Source: an uncultured Eubacteriales bacterium
GTDB taxonomy: Bacteria > Bacillota > Clostridia > Christensenellales > Aristaeellaceae
Direction of reading: 5' to 3'
Assembly: GCA_900553265.1 (NCBI GenBank)
Contig: USDD01000090.1
Location: 1-9,935 of the forward strand
Length of the DNA stretch: 9,935 bases
Shown here piece by piece: positions 1 to 7,769 of this stretch. A program made the position numbers and the translations under genes. Below the pieces are notes generated by a model that ran no database searches, was not told the origin of the DNA, and saw nothing but the letters and a program-made list of their open reading frames with translations. Each line of letters begins with the position of its first letter. Within the stretch, counting starts at the first letter, position 1.

Positions 1-131
1 TCCACAAGCTCATAGATGTGCGTAAAATCCACCGCTGCGTCGATCTTCCGCAGCAAATGATCCTTTGGCGTCAACATGTCCGTGCACAGCATCTCGATTG
101 CCCGCCGCTGTTCCGTTTCTCGCTTCATCAT
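1..131 (-). CDS. IS1182-type transposase, N-terminal part (cut by the window edge)
   Basis: The first 43 codons of a transposase gene that continues beyond the left edge. The peptide contains LTPKDHLLRKIDAAVDFTHI followed by YELV, the recognisable N-terminal block (residues about 20-43) of IS1182/IS5-superfamily DDE transposases, which catalyse cut-and-paste movement of their insertion sequence. The catalytic DDE residues lie outside the window. I chose ATG at 129-131 because an AGG core at 140-142 is 8 bases upstream. In-frame ATGs at 126-128 and 135-137 are alternatives, the latter too close to the Shine-Dalgarno. The terminal inverted repeat of the element cannot be fixed from one end. A strong stem-loop at 153-189 lies directly upstream, so outside transcription probably stops before this gene. 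Family assignment rests on remembered N-terminal similarity; whether the copy is intact is unknown. Confidence 0.8.
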   Translation of the reverse strand, partial: MMKRETEQRRAIEMLCTDMLTPKDHLLRKIDAAVDFTHIYELV

Positions 132-152
132 TTTCATCACCTGTTTCCATTA

Positions 153-189
153 TGTCAAAAAAGGCCGCTTTATGCGACCTTTTTTGACA
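153..189. terminator. Stem-loop 1, two-way terminator before the transposase
   Basis: A 16-position stem (153-168 with 174-189) and a 5-base loop. The outer arm is TGTCAAAAAAGG against CCTTTTTTGACA, so an A tract and a T tract flank a GC core in both directions, the layout of a bidirectional intrinsic terminator. The only imperfect pair (165/177) is C-A on the plus strand but a G-U wobble in a minus-strand transcript. It lies 21 bases upstream of the transposase start and could block read-through from the opp operon into the IS. It may lie just inside or just outside the IS end. Confidence 0.7.
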
Positions 190-193
190 GGCT

Positions 194-219
194 GGCGCAA
201 TGTCCGAAGACATTGCGCC
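194..219. terminator. Stem-loop 2 with perfect 11-bp stem
   Basis: GGCGCAATGTC pairs perfectly with GACATTGCGCC around a 4-base loop. In minus-strand RNA the loop is UUCG closed by C-G, the very stable cUUCGg tetraloop. On the plus strand the stem is followed by TTTT (220-223), so it could also work as a weak plus-direction terminator. No plus-strand gene ends here, so a role for the minus-strand opp transcript or the IS boundary is more likely. Confidence 0.5.
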
Positions 220-225
220 TTTTCG

Positions 226-270
226 AATAAAAAGAGAAAATTGCACAGCCACCACGGCTGTGCAATTTTC
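226..270 (-). terminator. Stem-loop 3, main intrinsic terminator of the opp operon
   Basis: A perfect 15-bp stem (236-250 with 256-270) and a 5-base loop. Read on the minus strand it is followed by TCTTTTTATTCG (positions 235 down to 224), a good U tract. It lies about 120 bases past the oppA stop and is the best terminator candidate for the operon. Its inner core is shared with stem-loop 4. Confidence 0.7.
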
Positions 271-309
271 GTCGCTCTCCTGCAGCGCTCCATTAGAAGC
301 GCCGGGTCA

Positions 310-344
310 GGAGATTGCGCAGCCACCAAGGCTGCACAATCTCC
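310..344. repeat. Stem-loop 4, palindromic repeat related to stem-loop 3
   Basis: A 15-position stem (310-324 with 330-344) around a 5-base loop, 43 bases past the oppA stop. The one imperfect pair (318/336) is C-A on the plus strand and G-U in minus-strand RNA. Stem-loops 3 and 4 share ATTGC(A/G)CAGCCACCA on the left arm and loop, and GGCTG followed by a CAAT-ending arm on the right, so they are diverged copies of one palindromic element. Stem-loop 4 has no U tract, so it may protect the mRNA 3' end or pause transcription rather than terminate. The pair resembles REP-type intergenic palindromes; genome copy number is unknown. Confidence 0.55.
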
Positions 345-386
345 GTCGCCCAAACGCGGCAGCAGCTGGATGCAAACTCAGTTTGC

Positions 387-2072
387 TTAGCGGCCGAACT
401 GGACGTCGTTGTTGCCGGAGTCGGTCGTCCACATTTCGAGCATGTTGATCGGGTCGTTGAAGTCCGCGACCCAGCCGTTGCGGGCAATGTCGTAGTTGCC
501 GGCCTTGCGGTCGTTCAGGAAAACGTTCCAGTCGCAGGTGCGGATGGTCATGTCGATGCCGATCATGGCCAGATCCTGCTGGACGCACTCGGCGATGGCG
601 ATGTGGCCGGAGGACTCGTTGGTCAGATACTCGAAGGAGATGGGCGTGTCGGCGGACAGCATGCCGCTGTCGTCGAACTCGTAGCCCGCGGACTTGAGCA
701 GCTCAATGGCGCCCTCGGTGTCCACTTCCTCGCCGTAGTAGCCCAGCGCTTCCGCATCCGGGAAGGTGTACGCGTCGTCGTTGGCCTTGAAGATGCCGCC
801 GTTGCCGTCCGCCATGCCCTCGGGGATGAAGGTGGTGGCGATCTTCTGGCCGGTCTGGCCGACGGTGTCGATGATGTACTGACGATCAATCAGCTTGGAG
901 AAGGCCTTGCGCATGTCGGCCGCCTGCTCCACGGTCTTGCCGGCGAAGAGGTCGGACTTGACGTTGAAGCAGATGTAGTAGGTGCCCAGCTGGTCCACGA
1001 TGTGGAACTCGGGGTTCTCCAGCAGGGACTGAATCTCGTCGTTGGGAACGGTGTCGATGAAGTCCAGATCGCCGGAGTTGTAGGCGGCGTAGATGGCGGT
1101 GTCATCGGCGGAGAGCATGAACTCGAGAGTCTCGAGCTTCACGTTCTCAGCGTCCCAGTAATAGGGGTTCTTGGTGTAGACCATGGACTCGTTGTGCTTC
1201 CACTCGGTCAGCGTGTACGCGCCGGAGGAGACGAAGCCGGCTTCCAGCGCCCACGCGCCGGGGTTCTGCACGGAGCCGTCGTCGCCCAGATAGCCCTCGG
1301 CGGACTCGACGGTTTCCTGCTTCACGGCGTAGAAGGTGGGGAAGGCCGCCAGATCGAGGAAGTACGCGCAGGGCGCGGTCAGAACCACGGTCAGGGTCTT
1401 GCCATCCTCAGACGCGGTGACGTCCAGATTGTCCGGATAGCCCGCGATGCCGTTGAACATGTAGGAATAGTCCGCGGCGGTCTCGGGGTTGGCGGCGCGC
1501 TTCCAGCTGTACTCGAAGTCCTTGGCGGTCAGATCGGAGCCGTCGGACCACTTCAGGCCGTCGCGCATGGTGAACACGTAGGTCAGGCCGTCGTCAGAGA
1601 CGGTGTACTCGGTGGCGAAGTTGGGGGCCAGCTGGCCTTCCGCGTCATAGGTGTACAGGCCGCCGAAGGAGTTGGCCGCCAGGCACGCGCCGTCCACGGA
1701 GCTGTTCAGCGCGGGATCCAGCTTGTCGGGCTCGGACGCGAGCTGCAGGCGCAGCTTGGCGGAGTCGCCGTTGGTGGCGTGCATGAAGTACTTGGTGCCA
1801 TAGGCGTTGGAATAAACGCCTTCCACCGAGGGCTTCTGCATGTAAACGTCGTTGTAGTAGTAGATCGGGACGATGCAGCCGGTGTCCATCAGCATGTCCT
1901 CGGCCTGGTGCATCAGAGCTTCGCGCTCGACGAAGTCGGTGGACGCCTTGATCTTCGCGATCAGTTCGTCATATCCAGTCCAGTCGGGCTCGGCGCCTTC
2001 GGCCGCCAGAGCGGGGGCCGCGCAGGCGATGATGAGCATCAGGGCCAGCAGCGAGGCAAGCAGCTTCTTCAT
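387..2072 (-). CDS. oppA: Circularly permuted OppA-type peptide-binding protein of an ABC importer
   Basis: 561 aa, cluster C (SBP_bac_5) solute-binding protein that would capture oligopeptides outside the membrane and deliver them to OppBC. Residues 1-23 are a signal peptide; LIIAC (13-17) is an acceptable lipobox, so C17 lipidation is likely, although ALA-A at 21-24 could serve signal peptidase I. Residues 30-100 (YDELIAKIKASTD, AEDMLMDTGCIVPIYYY, KYFMHAT) match the usual C-terminal end of the family. The usual N-terminal half then begins at about 104 (LQLASEPDKLDPALNSSVDG, GLTYVFTMRDGLKWSDGSDL). The protein stops at NGWVADFNDPINMLEMWTTD-SGNNDVQFGR, where family members normally run on into the segment found here at 30-100. 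Segment order is therefore swapped while total length stays normal. Start ATG follows GAGGAGG by 8 bases. It is the last gene of the operon. Confidence 0.9.
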   Translation of the reverse strand: MKKLLASLLALMLIIACAAPALAAEGAEPDWTGYDELIAKIKASTDFVEREALMHQAEDMLMDTGCIVPIYYYNDVYMQKPSVEGVYSNAYGTKYFMHATNGDSAKLRLQLASEPDKLDPALNSSVDGACLAANSFGGLYTYDAEGQLAPNFATEYTVSDDGLTYVFTMRDGLKWSDGSDLTAKDFEYSWKRAANPETAADYSYMFNGIAGYPDNLDVTASEDGKTLTVVLTAPCAYFLDLAAFPTFYAVKQETVESAEGYLGDDGSVQNPGAWALEAGFVSSGAYTLTEWKHNESMVYTKNPYYWDAENVKLETLEFMLSADDTAIYAAYNSGDLDFIDTVPNDEIQSLLENPEFHIVDQLGTYYICFNVKSDLFAGKTVEQAADMRKAFSKLIDRQYIIDTVGQTGQKIATTFIPEGMADGNGGIFKANDDAYTFPDAEALGYYGEEVDTEGAIELLKSAGYEFDDSGMLSADTPISFEYLTNESSGHIAIAECVQQDLAMIGIDMTIRTCDWNVFLNDRKAGNYDIARNGWVADFNDPINMLEMWTTDSGNNDVQFGR

Positions 2073-2128
2073 AAGATTGTCCTCCTCATATAATCAGGTT
2101 TATTCCAAGGCGGCTGTGCGCCCAAGAA

Positions 2129-4101
<1,973 letters not shown>

Positions 4102-4108
4102 TTTGCCG

Positions 4109-5188
4109 TTACCTCCTCAGCTTCGGGTCGAAGGCGTCGCGCAGACCGTCGCCCAGCAGGTTGAAGCTGAGCACGATCAGGCAGATGCCGATCGCCGGGA
4201 AAATCATCTTGTAGGGGTAGCTCTGCATGCCGCCGCGGGCCGCGTTGGCCAGCGAGCCGAGGCTCGGCATCGGCGCCTGCACGCCCAGTCCGATGAAGCT
4301 CAGGAAGCTCTCGGTGAAGATGGCCGAGGGAATCTGCAGCGCCACGGAGATGATGATAACCGACATGCAGTTGGGCAGAATGTGCCTGCGGATGATCCGG
4401 CCGGGATGCGCGCCCAGCGCGCGGGCGGCCAGCACGTATTCGTTGGTCTTGATGGACAGAATCTGGCCGCGCACCAGGCGCGCCATGCCCACCCAGTAGA
4501 GCAGGCCGAACACCACGAACAGCGAGATCATGTTGTTGCCGACCTTGCCCAGCACCGTGCCCTTCAGGGAATCGCCGATGATTTCCTTGAGCACCACGGA
4601 CAGCAGAATGACCATCAGCGTGTCGGGCAGGGAGTAGATGATGTCCACAATGCGCATCATCACCATGTCCACCTTGCCGCCGCAGTAGCCCGAGATGGAG
4701 CCGTACAGCAGGCCGATGACCAGCACGATCAGGCTGGCGAACAGGCCCACCAGCAGCGACACGCGCGCGCCGTAGATCACGCGGATGAAGTAGTCGCGGC
4801 ACAGCTCGTCGGTTCCGAACAGGTGCGGGAAGATCTTCTCGCCCTTTTCCATGGCGGCCAGCTCGTTCTTGGAATACTGCATCGGCGCGAGGTTCTTGGC
4901 CGTCTTGTCGCGCTTGCCGTCCACGGTAATCATGTCCGAATAGCTGTAGGGATAGATCATCGGCACGACCACGATGGTCGCCACCAGAATCACCAGCACC
5001 ACGATGCTCAGCACCGCCAGCGGATTGTGGAACAACTTGCGCATGCCGTCGCGAAAGAAGGTGGTGGACTGGCGCATCTTCTCGTGCTGCTGCTTTTCCT
5101 CCGCCGTGGCGGGTTCAAATTTTCTCGGGTCGATCTGGAGGCTCAGAAGATTTTTCTTCGGAATTTTGTCCGCGCTGTACTGACTCAT
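4109..5188 (-). CDS. oppC: Oligopeptide ABC transporter permease OppC
   Basis: 359 aa integral membrane subunit, pairs with OppB to form the peptide channel. A cytoplasmic N-terminal tail of about 55 residues is followed by the first membrane segment (about 57-78), the periplasm-side motif FGTDELCRDYFIRVIYGARV (124-143) that marks OppC/DppC proteins, further membrane segments at about 144-163, 185-205, 220-240, 275-295 and 328-346, and the EAA loop EYVLAARALGAHPGRIIRRH at 250-269 that docks on the ATPases. The ATG start has GAGGAGG upstream, 15 bases after oppB. C130 replaces the more usual glycine in the GTDxLGRD motif; I treat this as a subfamily variant. Length and motif order are normal. 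Confidence 0.94.
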   Translation of the reverse strand: MSQYSADKIPKKNLLSLQIDPRKFEPATAEEKQQHEKMRQSTTFFRDGMRKLFHNPLAVLSIVVLVILVATIVVVPMIYPYSYSDMITVDGKRDKTAKNLAPMQYSKNELAAMEKGEKIFPHLFGTDELCRDYFIRVIYGARVSLLVGLFASLIVLVIGLLYGSISGYCGGKVDMVMMRIVDIIYSLPDTLMVILLSVVLKEIIGDSLKGTVLGKVGNNMISLFVVFGLLYWVGMARLVRGQILSIKTNEYVLAARALGAHPGRIIRRHILPNCMSVIIISVALQIPSAIFTESFLSFIGLGVQAPMPSLGSLANAARGGMQSYPYKMIFPAIGICLIVLSFNLLGDGLRDAFDPKLRR

Positions 5189-5203
5189 GCTCTTCCTTCC
5201 TCC

Positions 5204-6115
5204 TCATTCAAACGTAATCTTCGGGTCGACCAGCTTGTAGACCAGATCGCTCAGTAGCGTGGCCAGCACCATCAGCGTGGCCAGGAAGATGGTCGTCGCC
5301 ATGATCATCGGGTAGTCCTGATTGTTGATGGACGAGACGAACTTGGTTCCCAGGCCGCCCACGGTGAACACCGTTTCAACGACCATCGAGCCGGTCAGGA
5401 TGTAGGCCGTCATGGGGCCGACGTAGGTGATGACCGGAATCAGCGCGTTGCGCAGCGCGTGCTTGAAGATGACCAGCGACTGGCGCACGCCCTTGGCCCG
5501 GGCGGTGCGGATGTAATCCTGCCCCAGCACGTCCAGCATGCTGGATTTGGTCAGGCGCGTGATGTAGGCCATGGGATACAGCATCAGCGAGATCACCGGC
5601 AGCAGGTAGTTGGGGTTTGCCGGGTTGAACACGCTGAACCACTTCAGAATCAGGCAGAACACCAGCAGCAGCAGCGTCGCCAGCACGAAGGACGGCACCG
5701 ACACGAACAGCGTCGTCAGGAAGATGATCACGCGGTCAGGCCAGCGGTTGCGCGTCAGCGCCGCGACGGAACCCAGCGTCAGTCCCAGCACCACCGCCAG
5801 TCCCGCCGCCATGCCGCCCAGCTTGGCCGACACGGCGAAGGAATCCCGGATGGTCACGGAGATTTCGCGCCCGGTCTTGAGGGAGATGCCGAAGTCGCCG
5901 TGCAGCAGGTTCTTCATATAAATAAGGAACTGCTCCGGAACGGGCTTGTCCAGATTGAAGCGCGCCTCCAGCATGGCCTGCACCGTGGGATCCGTGGCCT
6001 TTTCCTTGGAGAACGGCCCGCCGGGGATGGCGTTCATCGCAAAAAAGGTGATGGCCGCGATAATCAGCACGGTGACGGCTGCCAGCAGCAGCCTCTTGAT
6101 CGTGTATTTCAGCAT
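5204..6115 (-). CDS. oppB: Oligopeptide ABC transporter permease OppB
   Basis: 303 aa integral membrane subunit and the first gene of the operon. The N-terminal membrane segment (about 9-30, LLLAAVTVLIIAAITFFAMN) is followed by the family's external region ending in LLHGDFGISLKTGREISVTI (70-89), four or five further hydrophobic segments (about 98-120, 128-158, 170-186, 228-248, 270-292), and the EAA loop QDYIRTARAKGV plus KHALRNALIP (199-227) that contacts OppD/OppF. Start ATG is preceded by a modest site, GAGG at 6127-6130, 11 bases upstream, weaker than the sites of the downstream genes. The 5' leader of about 48 bases contains a small hairpin next to this site. Confidence 0.94.
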   Translation of the reverse strand: MLKYTIKRLLLAAVTVLIIAAITFFAMNAIPGGPFSKEKATDPTVQAMLEARFNLDKPVPEQFLIYMKNLLHGDFGISLKTGREISVTIRDSFAVSAKLGGMAAGLAVVLGLTLGSVAALTRNRWPDRVIIFLTTLFVSVPSFVLATLLLLVFCLILKWFSVFNPANPNYLLPVISLMLYPMAYITRLTKSSMLDVLGQDYIRTARAKGVRQSLVIFKHALRNALIPVITYVGPMTAYILTGSMVVETVFTVGGLGTKFVSSINNQDYPMIMATTIFLATLMVLATLLSDLVYKLVDPKITFE

Positions 6116-6136
6116 CGTTCAGACAACCTCGCTTCG

Positions 6137-6151
6137 GAATGCAGAGCATTC
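6137..6151 (-). promoter_or_regulatory. Small dyad in the oppB leader
   Basis: GAATGC and GCATTC form a perfect 6-bp inverted repeat with a 3-base centre, located about 12-26 bases after the predicted transcription start and just upstream of the oppB ribosome site. It may be a repressor operator or a 5' RNA hairpin that affects stability or ribosome access. Function is not shown by the sequence. Confidence 0.45.
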
Positions 6152-6169
6152 AATCAGGAATTTTTGAAT

Positions 6170-6198
6170 ATTATATCACTGCTCCGACGCGATTTCAA
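6170..6198 (-). promoter_or_regulatory. Sigma-A promoter of the opp operon (extended -10)
   Basis: On the minus strand TTGAAA (6193-6198), a 17-base spacer, then TATAAT (6170-6175), with TG one base before the -10 (TGATATAAT). One mismatch to consensus overall. Predicted transcription start is about 6163, giving a leader of roughly 48 bases before oppB. This is the only strong promoter upstream of the five genes. Confidence 0.85.
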
Positions 6199-6524
6199 GA
6201 TGCGCAAATGAATTTATTCTGATTTTATGTTGCATTTTTGTAGATTTTTGAGTTCCTTTTGCGCCGAATGCGGATATTTCATCAAATTACTGCTGTCAAA
6301 AGTAATTTATCATCTCACTATGATAATGGTATTTTTATTCTTTTTAAATTGATATTCATGCAATCAAAACCAGTCTGAATTCACCGTGTCCGTATATCAC
6401 GCACAGCGTCCGCCAAAAAATCCGGAAAATATCCGCATTGCTCCGTAAATTGTTCATTCCTCGCGCACGCGCCGCGTGAATATAAATTCGCGCGCGAAGA
6501 AAAGCCGCGCCCTCGTGCAGGATT
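6199..6524. other. A/T-rich divergent intergenic region with several dyads
   Basis: No credible gene lies here. Visible structure: AATGCGGATATTT (6267-6279) is repeated in inverted form at 6427-6439, a perfect 13-base arm pair 147 bases apart; AAATTACT/AGTAATTT (6284-6291 and 6301-6308); TTATCAT-N6-ATGATAA (6307-6326), an operator-like dyad; and a 12-base palindrome TTCGCGCGCGAA (6487-6498). On the minus strand TTGACA (6294-6299) stands 17 bases from a poor -10, TATCCG (6271-6276), a weak second promoter candidate for opp. The A/T-rich core contrasts with the GC-rich flanks. Confidence 0.5.
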
Positions 6525-6552
6525 TTGACGCGCCGCGTCGAATGGTTATCCT
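6525..6552 (+). promoter_or_regulatory. Possible promoter of the membrane protein-alarmone hydrolase unit
   Basis: TTGACG (6525-6530) is followed after 16 bases by TATCCT (6547-6552). The -35 is good but the -10 matches only four of six bases; T/A-rich bases at 6553-6558 give alternative -10 placements. It lies about 25 bases before the start codon, so the leader would be short. Confidence 0.4.
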
Positions 6553-6577
6553 TTATATCATGTAGGAGGAATGCCTT

Positions 6578-7141
6578 TTGAAGGAAAAGAGCCGAAAGAT
6601 GGCGCTCTGCGGCGTGCTGTGCGCGCTGAGCACCGTGTGCATGCTGCTGGGCGGAATCATTCCCTTCGCGACGTTCTGCTGCCCGGCGCTGGCCGCGGCG
6701 CTGCTGACGCCGCTTCTGTTCGAGGCCGGCGACAAAATGACGCTGGCGGCCTACGCCGCCGTGGCCGTGCTGAGCCTGCTCCTCTGCCCGGACCGGGAGG
6801 CGGCGCTGATCTTCGCGTTCCTCGGCTATTATCCCGTGCTCAAGCCGCGCATCGACAGGCTCCGCCGCAGGCCTCTGCGGGTGCTCTGCAAGCTCGGGCT
6901 GTTCAATCTCGCCGCGGCGGCGCTGCTTATGCTGATGGCCTTCGTGCTGAACATGCAGGCGGTGATGGCCGAGTATGCCGAGATGACCCGCGCCGCGCTG
7001 ATCGCCTTCGCCGTGCTGTGCAATGTCACCATGCTGCTCTACGACCGGCTGCTGGCCGTGTTCGCCTATCTCTATCAGAAAAAGCTGCGTCCGAAGCTCT
7101 TCGGCGCGAACCACTCTCAACTGAAGGGAACGATGGAATGA
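6578..7141 (+). CDS. Small polytopic membrane protein, ECF S-component-like
   Basis: 187 aa hydrophobic protein with about five or six membrane segments (about 9-29, 33-49, 54-70, 74-88, 104-126, 138-164), an Arg-rich cytoplasmic loop (91-101, RIDRLRRRPLR) and a basic C-terminal tail. The layout and the phrases GGIIPF and FLGYYPVLKPRI recall an uncharacterised membrane protein family of Clostridia whose fold resembles substrate-binding (S) components of ECF vitamin importers; no ligand can be inferred. The start is TTG at 6578, supported by AGGAGGA at 6564-6570 with 8-base spacing. The ATG at 6571 touches the Shine-Dalgarno and opens a wrong frame that reads through into the next gene. It overlaps the next gene by ATGA, so the two are translationally coupled. 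Confidence 0.75.
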   Translation: MKEKSRKMALCGVLCALSTVCMLLGGIIPFATFCCPALAAALLTPLLFEAGDKMTLAAYAAVAVLSLLLCPDREAALIFAFLGYYPVLKPRIDRLRRRPLRVLCKLGLFNLAAAALLMLMAFVLNMQAVMAEYAEMTRAALIAFAVLCNVTMLLYDRLLAVFAYLYQKKLRPKLFGANHSQLKGTME

Positions 7142-7713
7142 ACACCGACTTCGACCGCCACGGCCTGTTTTCCCGCGCCGTCGCCTTCGCGGCCTTCGCC
7201 CACGACGGCCAGCTGCGCAAGGGCGGCGCTCTGCCCTATCTGATCCATCCCATGGAGGCCGCGACCATCGCCGCCACCCTGACCAACGACCCGGAGATTC
7301 TCGCCGCCGCCGTGCTCCACGACGTGATCGAGGACTGCGGCGTGACCGAGGACACGCTGCGCGCCCGCTTCGGCAGGCGGGTGGCCCATCTCGTCCGCCT
7401 GCAGAGCGAGGAAAAGGACGAGGATCGCCAGGGCACCTGGCAGAAGCGCAAGCTCCAGACCATCAACCGCCTGCGCGCCGCGCCCCGGGAGCTGCTCATC
7501 CTCACGCTGGCCGACAAGCTGAGCAATCTGCGCTCCATCGAGCGCGACCTTCAGGCCCACGGCCCCGCCCTCTGGCAGCGCTTCAACCAGAACAATCCCT
7601 CCATGCACCGCTGGTATTACGCCTCCGTGGCCGAGGCGCTCAGGCCGCTGGAGGGCGCCGCCGCCTACGACGAATACCTCCGCCGTCTGGCCGAGACCTT
7701 CCCGGAGGGATAA
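7138..7713 (+). CDS. Stand-alone HD-domain (p)ppGpp hydrolase (MESH1-like small alarmone hydrolase)
   Basis: 191 aa, matching the hydrolase half of RelA/SpoT without a synthetase domain. Predicted to remove the 3'-pyrophosphate from ppGpp or related nucleotides, with a metal ion. Residues in family order: H22 in AHDGQLRKGG, H37 in PYLIHP, H61-D62 with E65-D66 in LHDVIED, D126 and N130 in LADKLSNLRSI. The HxxHD-D set has almost the same numbering as known for human MESH1 (H35, H61, D62, D122), so the active site looks complete. C-terminal MHRWYYASVAEALRPLE is typical of these small proteins. ATG at 7138 overlaps the preceding stop as ATGA and has AAGGGA upstream. The substrate could also be another nucleotide (MESH1 also acts on NADPH); family call is firm, specificity is inferred. 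Confidence 0.88.
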   Translation: MNTDFDRHGLFSRAVAFAAFAHDGQLRKGGALPYLIHPMEAATIAATLTNDPEILAAAVLHDVIEDCGVTEDTLRARFGRRVAHLVRLQSEEKDEDRQGTWQKRKLQTINRLRAAPRELLILTLADKLSNLRSIERDLQAHGPALWQRFNQNNPSMHRWYYASVAEALRPLEGAAAYDEYLRRLAETFPEG

Positions 7714-7723
7714 CTGAATACAA

Positions 7724-7759
7724 AAATAAGGCCGGCTCCGCGGGGAGTCGGCCTTATTT
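7724..7759. terminator. Two-way intrinsic terminator between convergent genes
   Basis: A 16-position stem (7724-7739 with 7744-7759), one G-T pair, loop GCGG. AAATAAGG on the left and CCTTATTT on the right supply T-rich tails for both directions; the minus strand gives TTATTTTTGT. An outer inverted repeat AACTGAAT (7712-7719)/ATTCAGTT (7768-7775) brackets it and overlaps both stop codon regions. It ends the hydrolase unit from the left and the DUF975 gene from the right. Confidence 0.88.
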
Positions 7760-7769
7760 CTGCACAGAT

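Noticed and set aside
150..345. A CRISPR-like array, suggested by repeated palindromes.
   Set aside because: Only two of the four stem-loops are related, the spacing is irregular, there are no uniform spacers and no cas genes.
315..2093. A plus-strand open frame of 592 codons covering the whole oppA gene on the other strand.
   Set aside because: Its Val/Gly/Asp-rich composition mirrors the codon pattern of oppA, it has no ribosome site or domain, and similar long antisense frames lie opposite every GC-rich gene here.
4790..4820. Cysteine in place of glycine in the OppC GTDxLGRD motif (DELCRD) as a damaging change.
   Set aside because: The surrounding motif and the rest of the protein are normal, and I recall the same change in related Clostridia OppC proteins, so it is probably a subfamily feature.
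6571..7713. A single 380-codon plus-strand frame beginning ATG at 6571 that could be read as one fusion protein.
   Set aside because: Its first half is an Arg/Ala-rich out-of-frame reading of the hydrophobic protein, and the ATG touches the Shine-Dalgarno. Two genes with TTG and ATG starts explain the sequence.
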